Position numbers and translations under genes: made by a program
The notes under the pieces: generated by a model
The model's input: the letters and a program-made list of their open reading frames with translations, nothing else
Told to the model about the DNA's origin: nothing
Database searches by the model: none
Shown: one piece after another, positions 53,547-62,568 of the stretch
Layout: every line of letters begins with the position of its first letter
How positions within the stretch are numbered: position 1 is the stretch's first letter
NCBI GenBank assembly: GCA_025612375.1
Contig: JAAXKN010000008.1
Coordinates: 62,001 to 126,000 of the forward strand
Reading direction: 5' to 3'
Source: Ignavibacteria bacterium
Lineage (GTDB): Bacteria > Bacteroidota > Ignavibacteria > Ignavibacteriales > SURF-24
Length of the DNA stretch: 64,000 bases

Positions 53547-54674
53547 ATGAGCATAAAAATATTTCATACTGCAGATATCCATATAGGCCTCAGGTTCTCC
53601 GGCAGGGATTACCCGCAGGACTTAAAGGAACGCCTCGTAGAGGAGCCGCTGGAAACACTCAAAAGAATGGTCCAAACGGCTAACGGGAGGAAGTGCGACC
53701 TGTTCGTAATTGCTGGCGATATGTTCGACAGGACAAACATTGCCAAAACTGAAGTGAGGAAAGCTGCCCAGGCATTAAATGAATTCCAGGGCACTGCGGT
53801 CTGTGTGCTCCCCGGAAACCACGACTTTATTGAGGATGATCCGGAATCTATCTGGACCGCATTCCGCGAGAAAATGAGTGAACACCTATTGATATTTCTT
53901 GAAAGGCCGGAACCTGTTAGCATTAAAATAGGGGAAAGGGACGCCATCTTCTATCCCGGAGCCTGCCGCACAAAGCACTCCTCTGAAAACATGATCGGAT
54001 GGATCAAAGAGGCTGAAAAGAAAAAAGAGGCTCTCCATATAGCTGTTGCCCACGGCAGCGTTGAAGGGGTTTCACCCGATATGGGGCAGAACTATTTCCC
54101 TATGACCGTTGATGAGATGAGGCAGAGCGGAGTAAATTTCTTTCTCCTCGGGCATACACACATTCAGTTCCCAAAGTCAGGCGGAAGCATGAACCCTGTC
54201 TTCTTTATGCCTTCAACCCCTTGCCCCGACGGCTTCGACTGCATGCACGAAGGCTACGCATGGATAATTGAGGCGATGGACGACAATTCCTTAAAGTATG
54301 AATCCATAAGAACCGGCACATATACATTTAAGACGTGGGAAAAAAAAGTTTATTCACTCCAGGACCTGGAAAGGCTTAAAAGTGAAATTCTGACGCTTCC
54401 AAAAGAAACTACACTCATGAAGCTTAAGATGACCGGGCGCTTAAATAACACAGAGCTCGAAATGCTCCCTGATTTTATTAACGGAATAAAGGAAAGCCTT
54501 GCCTACCTGGAGGCGGATACGCAGGACGTCATTCTTAACATAGATAAAGATTATATAGAAAAAAGCTTTTCTTCCGATTCTCTTCCTTACCGCCTGCTGA
54601 GCAAAATTGAAAACAGCCAAAACGAACTTGCCCTCCAGCTTGCATTCGGACTCATAGAGGAGGCAAAGAAATGA
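53547..54674 (+). CDS. SbcD/Mre11-like DNA repair exonuclease subunit
   Basis: A 375-residue metallophosphoesterase. The metal motifs are visible in order: FHTADIHIG (Asp10, His12), IAGDMFD, PGNHDF, AVAHGS and LLGHTHI. The C-terminal part (about 260-375) would be the capping and ATPase-binding region. It overlaps the Rad50-like gene by four bases (ATGA at 54671-54674). The protein would nick or resect DNA ends together with that ATPase. Confidence 0.92.
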   Translation: MSIKIFHTADIHIGLRFSGRDYPQDLKERLVEEPLETLKRMVQTANGRKCDLFVIAGDMFDRTNIAKTEVRKAAQALNEFQGTAVCVLPGNHDFIEDDPESIWTAFREKMSEHLLIFLERPEPVSIKIGERDAIFYPGACRTKHSSENMIGWIKEAEKKKEALHIAVAHGSVEGVSPDMGQNYFPMTVDEMRQSGVNFFLLGHTHIQFPKSGGSMNPVFFMPSTPCPDGFDCMHEGYAWIIEAMDDNSLKYESIRTGTYTFKTWEKKVYSLQDLERLKSEILTLPKETTLMKLKMTGRLNNTELEMLPDFINGIKESLAYLEADTQDVILNIDKDYIEKSFSSDSLPYRLLSKIENSQNELALQLAFGLIEEAKK

Positions 54675-57091
54675 TAATAAGCCGCATTAAGCTGAACCCC
54701 TTTGCAGGCACCGGCAACAGAACTATAGAATTTGACAAGGGGCTTAACGTCATCCTTGGGCAAAATGAATCGGGCAAAAGCACGCTTGTTAATGCCATTA
54801 AGTCGGTCCTCTTTGTTGATACCAATCTTACGCCTTCAAAGTTCAAATCCGTTATGGGAGGCTTTATCCCTATCGGCGGCGGCGATACGGTGCACGTTGC
54901 CATGGAGATCGTTTCTGACGGCGAAACCTTATGCCTCGAAAAGTACTGGGGTGCCGCAAAAAGCTCCCGCCTCAGTTTCCCGGGCGGCGGATATTTTACC
55001 TCAGGCGAAGAGATCACGGAAAAAATGAATTCAATACTGGGGCTTAACCGCGGCACGTACGAAAATGTGCTCATAATACGCCAGGCCTCTTTAGCCGAAA
55101 CCATTAAACAGATGGAGGCAAAAGGGGAGGCCTCGGAATCTATCCAGCAAATCTTAAGAAACTCCCGCTTTAAGATGGACGGCGTCTCAGTCCCCAAACT
55201 AAAGGAGCTTACAGACTCTAAGGTGAAGGAATACTTCTCACGCTGGGACAGGCTTTCAGGCAGGCCCGAGGGAATGAGGGATTACGGAAACGAGTGGAAA
55301 AAAGACGTTGGAAAAATTCTTGATGCTTACTACAGCTCAAGGAAGGCTGAGGACCTTTATAACAAGGCGCGTGATTTTGAAAAGCGCCTGGATGAGATAA
55401 TCCTGAAAATAAGGGAAATCTCGGAAGAGAAAAACTGTCTTGAAGCTTTTGTCGTGCGCTATAAGGCGGCCTATGAGGCCTCGGGTAAAAGACAGAACCT
55501 CACTCTGCAGAAAACTGTCATTTCGGAAAGACTCCAGAAGCTCGTGGAAGTCCAGAAGCTCTGGCCAAGAGCCGATATTGAAATACAGTACCTGACTGAA
55601 AACCGCAACGACCTACTGGCAAAAATTAAATCCCTCGATGAAGAGGAAAAGAAGGCTGAAGTCTATGAGGCGCAGCGCTCCATAAGAGATAAGTTTGAGC
55701 GGGCAAAAAAGATCATGGACGAGGGCATGCTTGAAAAAGAAAAGCTGGAAAGCCTTCAGAAGGTAACGGATCAGGACATTAAGGATGTGGAAAAAGCTTC
55801 AAGAAGCCTGGACGCATTAAGAATAAAATTTGAAGCCCAGAAGCTGAGGCTGAAGATTCATGCCGGGAAAAACATTAAGTTAAATATAACTGAAGGCCTT
55901 AATTCCCCTAAGGATATAGAACTGAAGATTGACGAGTCTTACGAAAGTATCATAAGCGGAAGCGTCGTTCTTAAAGACGGAGGCTTCAGCATTTCTGTTT
56001 CTTCAGATAACGAGAACATTCAGGAAATCCTGCAAAGGCTTGAAGACTCCCGCAGGAACTACATGGAGCTCCTCGGAAAGTTTTCCGCCATAAATGAAAG
56101 CGAGCTCAGGCAGAAAGCCGAAGTGTACAAAGAGCAGCTGGAAAAAGTAATGAGGCTGCGCGAAAGCCTCAGGCATGAAATTGGCAATAAGAGCTTCCCC
56201 GACCTGCAGAAGCAGTACGAAAGCCTGGAGGAGGCAAAGCCGCAAAGGTCGCTGTCTGAAATTCTGAAGGAGTCCGCCGAGTTCGGTAAAAAGCTTGCAC
56301 GCGTAGAAAAGGACATTGAGGAAAAATCAAAACAGATCAGGCAGTGGCAGAGCAGCTATATTTCGGAAGACGATTTAAGCCGCATCCTTACAGAGCAGAA
56401 AATTGAAGAGATGAGGCTGGATGAAGAAATTAAAAGGCTCCAGCCTTTGCCCAGGGAGTTCTCCGATACCGCCCTGTTTATAAGGGAATATGAAAAGAAG
56501 AAGTCCCTTTATGAGGAGAAAAAAGACAGGCTTAACGACCTTAAGGTTGAAAAAGCCGAACACGAGAAAAACCACCCGGGTTCTTCTGCCGAGGAGCTCT
56601 TAAGCGAAGTTTCGGAAACAAGAGAAGCTTTTGAAAGGGCAAAGAAGGAAGGGGAAGGCTACCTCCTTATAGAGCAGGAACTGAAGAATATACTTGAAGA
56701 GATTGACCGCGATACGTTCGAGCCCCTTAAAAAAGAGGTCGACGCTTTTCTTAAGACGCTTACAATAGATAAGTATTCCGGAACATCCATGAAAGAGATA
56801 GTGCCCGAAGGGGTGCATTCCAACGGCAGTGTGATGCCTGTCGAACTCCTTTCAGCCGGCACAAAGGACATTCTGGCCCTTGCCGTAAGACTCGGCATGG
56901 CGGGCTTTTACCTTAACGGACGCAGGGGATTTATTATAATGGATGACCCTTTAGTTAATCTCGATCCCGGGCGTCAGAAGGTTGCCGTAGATTGCATAAG
57001 AAAAGTTGCAGAGGAAAAGCAGGTGATTGTTCTTACATGCCACCCTTCTCATGCTGAACTTTTCCAGACGGGTATCATTGCCTTAAAATAA
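54671..57091 (+). CDS. SbcC/Rad50-like ATPase, short form without visible zinc hook
   Basis: An 806-residue coiled-coil ATPase. Walker A is GQNESGKST (30-38), the signature is LLSAGTKDILALAVRLGM (about 726-743), Walker B ends in MDDPLVNLD (Asp758, 759) and the H-loop is CHPSH. Between them are about 450 residues of Glu/Lys-rich coiled coil. No CxxC is present, so the zinc hook of classical Rad50/SbcC (about 1000 residues) is missing. It resembles the YhaN/short Rad50-like group. It is translationally coupled to the nuclease. Confidence 0.9.
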   Translation: MIISRIKLNPFAGTGNRTIEFDKGLNVILGQNESGKSTLVNAIKSVLFVDTNLTPSKFKSVMGGFIPIGGGDTVHVAMEIVSDGETLCLEKYWGAAKSSRLSFPGGGYFTSGEEITEKMNSILGLNRGTYENVLIIRQASLAETIKQMEAKGEASESIQQILRNSRFKMDGVSVPKLKELTDSKVKEYFSRWDRLSGRPEGMRDYGNEWKKDVGKILDAYYSSRKAEDLYNKARDFEKRLDEIILKIREISEEKNCLEAFVVRYKAAYEASGKRQNLTLQKTVISERLQKLVEVQKLWPRADIEIQYLTENRNDLLAKIKSLDEEEKKAEVYEAQRSIRDKFERAKKIMDEGMLEKEKLESLQKVTDQDIKDVEKASRSLDALRIKFEAQKLRLKIHAGKNIKLNITEGLNSPKDIELKIDESYESIISGSVVLKDGGFSISVSSDNENIQEILQRLEDSRRNYMELLGKFSAINESELRQKAEVYKEQLEKVMRLRESLRHEIGNKSFPDLQKQYESLEEAKPQRSLSEILKESAEFGKKLARVEKDIEEKSKQIRQWQSSYISEDDLSRILTEQKIEEMRLDEEIKRLQPLPREFSDTALFIREYEKKKSLYEEKKDRLNDLKVEKAEHEKNHPGSSAEELLSEVSETREAFERAKKEGEGYLLIEQELKNILEEIDRDTFEPLKKEVDAFLKTLTIDKYSGTSMKEIVPEGVHSNGSVMPVELLSAGTKDILALAVRLGMAGFYLNGRRGFIIMDDPLVNLDPGRQKVAVDCIRKVAEEKQVIVLTCHPSHAELFQTGIIALK

Positions 57092-57186
57092 TTTGCCGGC
57101 GGCCCCTAAAATTGAATTGATCTGAAATGTTCTATTAAGTATCTCATTATATGAGCATTTTTTATACTATTCCGGTTCTCTAAAAG

Positions 57187-58041
57187 ATGAGTGAAATTGT
57201 TACTGAGAGGAAAATAATAGATCTTAACCCTTCACAGCTTAGGATGGTAAAAAGCGGCTGGGGAGATTCTGCCGTTGAGAATTCCACGGTTGAAAAGATA
57301 ACCTACATTTCGGACGGCCTTAAAGTTAAGGGCTTTATTGCATACCCGAAGGAAAGCGGGAAATTCCCCTGCGTAATCTGGAACCGCGGAGGCTCTGGAA
57401 ACGAGGGGGCAATAGACGATTTTACCGCGCGCGGCATTTTCGGGCAGCTCTCGGGCTGGGGCTATGTGGTCCTTGCTTCGCAGTACCGCGGAAACGTGGG
57501 TGGCGAAGGGCACGACGAGTTTGGCGGAAGCGACGTAAATGACGTACTGAACCTGATCCCCCTGGCTTCTCAAATCCCTCAGGCCGACAATGAAACCTGG
57601 GGAATTGAAGGCTGGAGCCGCGGCGGAATGATGACATACCTTACTCTTACACGAAACCACAGCTTCAAAGCTGCCGTTATTTCAGGCGGCATTGCCGACT
57701 TGCACTGCAGCGCCTCTGAAAGCCGCTTCATGCGCACGCTTTATGAAAGAAACCTTGGAAGCTACGACTCTGAAACCTTCAAAGAGGCCTGCTTCAAACG
57801 CTCCATTGTAAATTTCCCGGAAAAGCTTTCAAAGAATACCCCCATCCTTCTTCTTCACGGAACGGCAGACGAAAGAGTCTCCCCGAAGGATTCACTCACA
57901 CTTTCAGAAAAACTGCTCAAAGAAAAAATAACTTTCCGCCTCGTAATGATAGAAAACGGAGATCACTTCCTGCGCACTCATAAAAAAGAGGTCGACGAAA
58001 TGCGGAAACAATGGTTTAATAAATATCTGAAAGGGAAATAA
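57187..58041 (+). CDS. Alpha/beta hydrolase of the prolyl oligopeptidase-like group
   Basis: A 284-residue cytoplasmic hydrolase. The triad is Ser144 (GWSRGG), Asp228 (TADERV) and His260 (NGDHFL). It has no propeller domain and no signal peptide, so it is a compact S9-like or dienelactone hydrolase-like enzyme. Substrate unknown. It follows the SbcCD-like pair after 95 bp. Confidence 0.87.
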   Translation: MSEIVTERKIIDLNPSQLRMVKSGWGDSAVENSTVEKITYISDGLKVKGFIAYPKESGKFPCVIWNRGGSGNEGAIDDFTARGIFGQLSGWGYVVLASQYRGNVGGEGHDEFGGSDVNDVLNLIPLASQIPQADNETWGIEGWSRGGMMTYLTLTRNHSFKAAVISGGIADLHCSASESRFMRTLYERNLGSYDSETFKEACFKRSIVNFPEKLSKNTPILLLHGTADERVSPKDSLTLSEKLLKEKITFRLVMIENGDHFLRTHKKEVDEMRKQWFNKYLKGK

Positions 58042-58089
58042 TGAAATACTGTCTGTTAAAATCTGATTCCGGAACCAGCGGTAAATAAT

Positions 58090-59436
58090 ATGAACCTAAA
58101 AAGGGTAAGAGTATTAAAAGAGGGTACAAATAAGCCTGGTGCGGTAATATACTGGATGAGCCGCGACCAGAGAGTTTATGACAACTGGGCCTTTATTTTT
58201 GCCCAGGAACTGGCCTTAAAGCAGAAGCGCCCCTTGGCCGTTGTCTTCTGCCTTGTGCCGGCGTTCCTTGATGCGGCATACAGGCAGTATGCATTTATGC
58301 TTAAGGGATTAAAGGAGGCTGAAAATGAACTCAGGCTTTATAACGTCCCTTTTCACATACTGACGGGGGAGCCAAAGGACGTGCTGGTAAAATTCATATC
58401 TAAAATGAATGCTGCAGCCGTCGTTACCGACTTTGATCCTTTGAGGATAAAAAGAAAGTGGAAAAATGAAGTGGCATCAAAGACAGACGTTCACATCTAT
58501 GAAGTCGATGCGCACAATATTGTCCCCTGCTGGGTCGCCTCCACTAAGCAGGAATTTGCGGCATACACTTTCCGCCCCAAAATCAACCGGCATCTGGCAG
58601 AATTTCTTGAGGATTTTCCTCTCCCCGTAAAAATGCCTGAGAACACATTCCCCATGCAGAAGGAAATTGACTGGAGTAAAATTGAAAAGTCGCTGAAAAT
58701 AGATTACAGCGTAAAGGAGGCTGACTGGCTTACGCCGGGAGAAGGTGAGGCTTTAAGAACACTGAACGTTTTTATTGAAACAAAGGCCGCGCTTTATACC
58801 GAAGAGAGGAATAACCCTAATAAAAACGTGCAGTCGAACCTTTCGCCATACCTGCACTTCGGGCAGATTGCCTCTCAAAGGGTCGCACTTAATATGGGAA
58901 GCTTTGTTACAAATCCCGGCATAACGGAGGCTTTCTTAGAGGAATTGATAGTAAGAAAAGAGCTTGCCGATAATTTCTGCTGCTACAATGAAAATTACGA
59001 TTCGTTTGATGGATTTCCCGAATGGGCGAAGTATACCCTGAACGAGCACAGGGCAGACCCCAGGGAGTGCATATATTCACTTGAGGAATTTGAAAAAGCT
59101 CACACGCACGACAATCTCTGGAATGCCGCACAGATAGAAATGGTAACTACGGGCAAGATGCACGGATACCTCCGTATGTACTGGGCAAAAAAGATCCTCG
59201 AATGGACCACGGGTCCTGAAGAGGCAATGAAGATAGCTGTTTATCTTAATGATAAATATTCGCTCGACGGCCGCGACCCGAACGGCTACACGGGAATTGC
59301 GTGGTCCATCGGAGGCGTGCACGACCGCGGCTGGGGAGAACGGAAAGTCTACGGCAAAATCCGCTACATGAGCCAGTACGGCTGCCGCAGAAAGTTCGAC
59401 GCCAAAAGCTACATCAACAAATATCTCGGGGAATAA
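58090..59436 (+). CDS. Class II deoxyribodipyrimidine photolyase
   Basis: A 448-residue FAD photolyase that repairs cyclobutane pyrimidine dimers with light. The opening IYWMSRDQRVYDNWA is typical of class II enzymes rather than class I (PhrB). The FAD-binding helical domain carries LSPYLHFGQIASQR, LIVRKELADNFC, GKMHGYLRMYWAKK and DGRDPNGYTGIAWSIGGVHDR. It follows the hydrolase gene after 48 bp and is followed by palindromic repeats. Confidence 0.94.
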   Translation: MNLKRVRVLKEGTNKPGAVIYWMSRDQRVYDNWAFIFAQELALKQKRPLAVVFCLVPAFLDAAYRQYAFMLKGLKEAENELRLYNVPFHILTGEPKDVLVKFISKMNAAAVVTDFDPLRIKRKWKNEVASKTDVHIYEVDAHNIVPCWVASTKQEFAAYTFRPKINRHLAEFLEDFPLPVKMPENTFPMQKEIDWSKIEKSLKIDYSVKEADWLTPGEGEALRTLNVFIETKAALYTEERNNPNKNVQSNLSPYLHFGQIASQRVALNMGSFVTNPGITEAFLEELIVRKELADNFCCYNENYDSFDGFPEWAKYTLNEHRADPRECIYSLEEFEKAHTHDNLWNAAQIEMVTTGKMHGYLRMYWAKKILEWTTGPEEAMKIAVYLNDKYSLDGRDPNGYTGIAWSIGGVHDRGWGERKVYGKIRYMSQYGCRRKFDAKSYINKYLGE

Positions 59437-59454
59437 TAGTTCACGACTGAATTG

Positions 59455-59589
59455 CCACGAGCTTCAGCTCGTGGACTAGGGAACAAAAAAATTTTGGGCT
59501 TTAGCCCCCGATCCTCCGTGAAGAATCTGGGGCTAAAGCCCCGGGGGAGAGAGAATCGCCTTTCCACGATCATCCGCGGACGATCGTGG
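59455..59589. repeat. Nested palindromic repeat block after the photolyase gene
   Basis: Three palindromic units are strung together: CCACGAGC/GCTCGTGG (59455-59474), GGGCTTTAGCCCC with its inverted copy GGGGCTAAAGCCC (59496-59508 and 59529-59541), and CCACGATC/GATCGTGG (59564-59589). The two outer units are related in sequence. The middle unit resembles 20127-20159. The block can form large hairpins and resembles REP/BIME-like intergenic elements. Confidence 0.8.
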
Positions 59590-59708
59590 CTATTCATAAA
59601 AAGAATCCGTCTCACAATCTCCCCATCCTTTTTAAATTCCTTTTTGTTAAAATTAGTTTATTTTATAATTTTGTTTAATATTTAATATTCATAGAGAGGG
59701 AGGATAAA

Positions 59709-60209
59709 ATGTACTATAGGATCTCTGATTTCCAGAAGGACTGGCAGTTTGAACTCGAATCTACCGTAAAGGTTTTTAAGAATCTTACCGACGCTTCATT
59801 AAACCAGGAAGTAGTGCCGGAAGGGCGCACGCTCGGATTTATTGCATGGCATATTACTCTGTCCATAGGCGAAATGATGCAAAGAACAGGGCTCACAGTC
59901 GATTGCCCTCCCGAGGACGCTCCAATGCCCGGAACTGCTCAGGAGATCTGCAGCGTTTATGAAAAGGCCGCAAAGTCTCTCCTGGACCAGGTTACTTCAA
60001 ACTGGACGGATGAATCCCTCCTTATAGAAGACGATATGTACGGCGAGAAATGGGCACGCGGCAATACGGTTTCTGCCCTCAGCGCTCACCAGATCCACCA
60101 CCGCGGGCAGATGACCATCCTAATGCGCCAGGCGGGGCTTAAGGTTCCCGGCGTATACGGACCCTCAAAAGAGGAATGGGCACAGATCGGAATGCCGGCT
60201 GCTAAATAA
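59709..60209 (+). CDS. DinB-family protein
   Basis: A 166-residue four-helix protein. The DinB/YfiT-type metal-binding histidines are His48 (AWHIT) and His127/His131 in HQIHHRGQM. Members are thiol or metal-dependent transferases of unknown substrate, often induced by DNA damage. GAGGGAGGA shortly before the ATG supports the start. Location downstream of photolyase fits a stress role but the repeat block intervenes. Confidence 0.9.
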   Translation: MYYRISDFQKDWQFELESTVKVFKNLTDASLNQEVVPEGRTLGFIAWHITLSIGEMMQRTGLTVDCPPEDAPMPGTAQEICSVYEKAAKSLLDQVTSNWTDESLLIEDDMYGEKWARGNTVSALSAHQIHHRGQMTILMRQAGLKVPGVYGPSKEEWAQIGMPAAK

Positions 60210-60258
60210 ACCGTACTAAAATAAAAAAGAATTTTCTTAATAAACTTAAGAGGCTGTA

Positions 60259-61509
60259 ATGTTTGATCCAAATTATAAGTTTACCTGCGTGGAAAGATTT
60301 TTGCGTTACGTTAAGTACGATACGCAGTCCGACGAGGAATCCACAACTTTTCCAAGCACCGCTAAACAGCTCATACTTCTGCGCGACCTGGCAAAAGAGC
60401 TTAAGGATATGGGCCTTGAAGATGCTCACGTCGATGAGCACGGCTATGTAATTGCAACGCTTCCTTCTAATACCAGTAAGGATGTACCCGTAATCGGCTT
60501 TATTGCGCACGTCGATACTTCACCTGCCGTTTCGGGCTACAACGTAAACCCTGTAATAAACAGGAACTATCAGGGCGGCGATATCGTGCTGTCAAAAGAT
60601 AACTCGCAGGTAATTGAAGTCGAGAAAAACCCCGACCTTAAAAATATGACCGGGTACGATATTATTACTACAGACGGCACTACGCTCCTCGGAGCCGACA
60701 ATAAGGCCGGAGTATCCGAAATCATGGACGCTATAAATTATTTCCTTTCTCATCCTGAAGAGAAGCACGGCACAATTAAAATATGCTTTACACCCGACGA
60801 GGAAGTTGGACGCGGCACCGAAAAGTTCAACGTCGAAAAGTTCGGCGCAAAGTACGCCTATACGGTCGACGGCTCTTCCAGAGGCGAAGTTGAAATTGAA
60901 ACCTTCAGCGCCGATGCCGTTGTGGTTAAGTTCTTCGGGAAGAATATCCACCCCGGATACGCCAAGGGCAAAATGGTCAACTCAATGAAGGTTGCCTCTT
61001 ACTTCGTAAACAGCCTGCCCAAGGACACTCTTTCTCCTGAAACAACTGAGAAAAGGGAAGGCTTCGTACACCCTACGTCATTAAACGGCAACGAGGAACT
61101 GACTACTGTAAAATTCATCATACGCGACTTTGTTACCGAAAAGCTGAAAGAATATGAAGACACGGTTAAGGACCTGGCACAGAAGGCTGTTGCACAGTTC
61201 CCCGGTTCACGCATGGATTTTGAGGTAATCGAGCAGTACAGAAATATGAAGTATGTTCTCGATAAGCACCCGCAGGTGGCTGAATATGCGGTCGAAGCCC
61301 TTAAGAGGCTCGATATTGAACCTATCATGTCCCCGATCCGCGGCGGCACGGATGGTTCACGCCTTTCATATATGGGGCTTCCTACGCCGAATATATTTGC
61401 AGGCGAACACAGCTTCCACAGCCAGCTCGAATGGGTTGCAATTCAGGATATGGAAATCTCAGTCAAGAATATCGTAACCATTGCACAGGTGTGGGAAGAG
61501 AAGTCTTAA
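60259..61509 (+). CDS. pepT: Peptidase T (tripeptide aminopeptidase)
   Basis: A 416-residue dinuclear zinc peptidase of the M20 family that removes the N-terminal residue of tripeptides in the cytoplasm. The metal and catalytic motifs are IAHVDTSPA (His84, Asp86), LLGADNKAG, FTPDEEVGRG and the later GGTDGSRLSYMGLPTPN. The family-specific YDTQSDE opening and overall length match PepT. A terminator follows. Confidence 0.95.
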   Translation: MFDPNYKFTCVERFLRYVKYDTQSDEESTTFPSTAKQLILLRDLAKELKDMGLEDAHVDEHGYVIATLPSNTSKDVPVIGFIAHVDTSPAVSGYNVNPVINRNYQGGDIVLSKDNSQVIEVEKNPDLKNMTGYDIITTDGTTLLGADNKAGVSEIMDAINYFLSHPEEKHGTIKICFTPDEEVGRGTEKFNVEKFGAKYAYTVDGSSRGEVEIETFSADAVVVKFFGKNIHPGYAKGKMVNSMKVASYFVNSLPKDTLSPETTEKREGFVHPTSLNGNEELTTVKFIIRDFVTEKLKEYEDTVKDLAQKAVAQFPGSRMDFEVIEQYRNMKYVLDKHPQVAEYAVEALKRLDIEPIMSPIRGGTDGSRLSYMGLPTPNIFAGEHSFHSQLEWVAIQDMEISVKNIVTIAQVWEEKS

Positions 61510-61583
61510 AATAAAATGTAACAGCAGGAAAGAACTTTATTTTCTTAAGCTGCATTTTATTAATGAGCGTATTTTGTTATCTT

Positions 61584-61608
61584 AAAACCCGGCTTTATGC
61601 CGGGTTTT
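61584..61608. terminator. Intrinsic terminator after pepT
   Basis: A perfect 10-bp stem (61584-61593 with 61599-61608) with a five-base loop, A-rich on the left and T-rich on the right. Confidence 0.87.
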
Positions 61609-61668
61609 GAATATTAGCCTTAAAGGTATTAATTTCCGGAATAGAAATTAGAATACAGGTTTTATTTT

Positions 61669-62520
61669 ATGGCCGATCCCCTTAAAAAAGCTACAACGCT
61701 GGCTCTTTTTCTGAATATCATACTTTTTCTCATGAAGCTGACGGTGGGAATTATATCCAATTCACTTACGGTTATATCCGAGGCGGTGAATTCTTCTACT
61801 GATATAATATCTTCACTTGCAATTAAGTACAGCGTCAGGATATCATCCATGAAGCCCGATGATCAGCATCAGTTCGGCCATACTGCCGCACAGCCTATTG
61901 CAACATTTATAGTTGCAGTCTTTGCGGGCGTCCTGGGTCTGGATATTGTGCAGGAGTCGGTCAAAAGAATTATTACCCCGGCGGACATCAATATCTCACT
62001 TCCTGTCTACCTGGTCCTGGGCGTTACAATTGTGGTTAAACTTATAATGAACCGCTACCAGGTATACGTCGGGAAAAAGTATAACTCAACTGCCGTGCGC
62101 GCGCAGGCCGTGGACTCCATTAACGACGTAATGGCTTCTTCGCTTGCACTCCTGGGCGTCATCGCTGTTCAGATTGGATATCCCAGGGTTGACGGCATCG
62201 GGGGACTATTAGTCGCGTTCTTTATCCTGCGCTCGGGTTATGAAATTGCAAAGGAAAATATCGACTACCTTATGGGCAAGGCCGCCGATCAAAACCTGAT
62301 CATGGAAATTACCAGCCGCGCACTGAAAGTCGGTGGCGTTGAAGGCCTGAACGACCTGAGGTCACACTACGTCGGCGATAAGTTTCACATTGAAATTCAT
62401 ATAGAGGTAAAAAGATCCGTCAGCACAAAAGAATCCCACGACATCGGTAAAGAGGTTCAGTATGCAATTGAAGCCCTTCCCGAGGTAAGAAAAGTCTTCG
62501 TGCATATAGACCCGGTATAA
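61669..62520 (+). CDS. Cation diffusion facilitator (CDF) transporter
   Basis: A 283-residue inner-membrane metal exporter with six helices and a cytoplasmic ferredoxin-like C-terminal domain (about 205-283). The transport site in helix 2 is Asn41-x3-Asp45 and in helix 5 Asp149-x3-Asp153, rather than the Zn-type DxxxD/HxxxD. The helix 5 DxxxD points to manganese, iron or cobalt rather than zinc, as inference. HQFGH in the loop is a typical CDF feature. Confidence 0.92.
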   Translation: MADPLKKATTLALFLNIILFLMKLTVGIISNSLTVISEAVNSSTDIISSLAIKYSVRISSMKPDDQHQFGHTAAQPIATFIVAVFAGVLGLDIVQESVKRIITPADINISLPVYLVLGVTIVVKLIMNRYQVYVGKKYNSTAVRAQAVDSINDVMASSLALLGVIAVQIGYPRVDGIGGLLVAFFILRSGYEIAKENIDYLMGKAADQNLIMEITSRALKVGGVEGLNDLRSHYVGDKFHIEIHIEVKRSVSTKESHDIGKEVQYAIEALPEVRKVFVHIDPV

Positions 62521-62568
62521 AACACAAAATACATTTTATAAAATTATTTGAAAAATTGAGGAGCAGGC

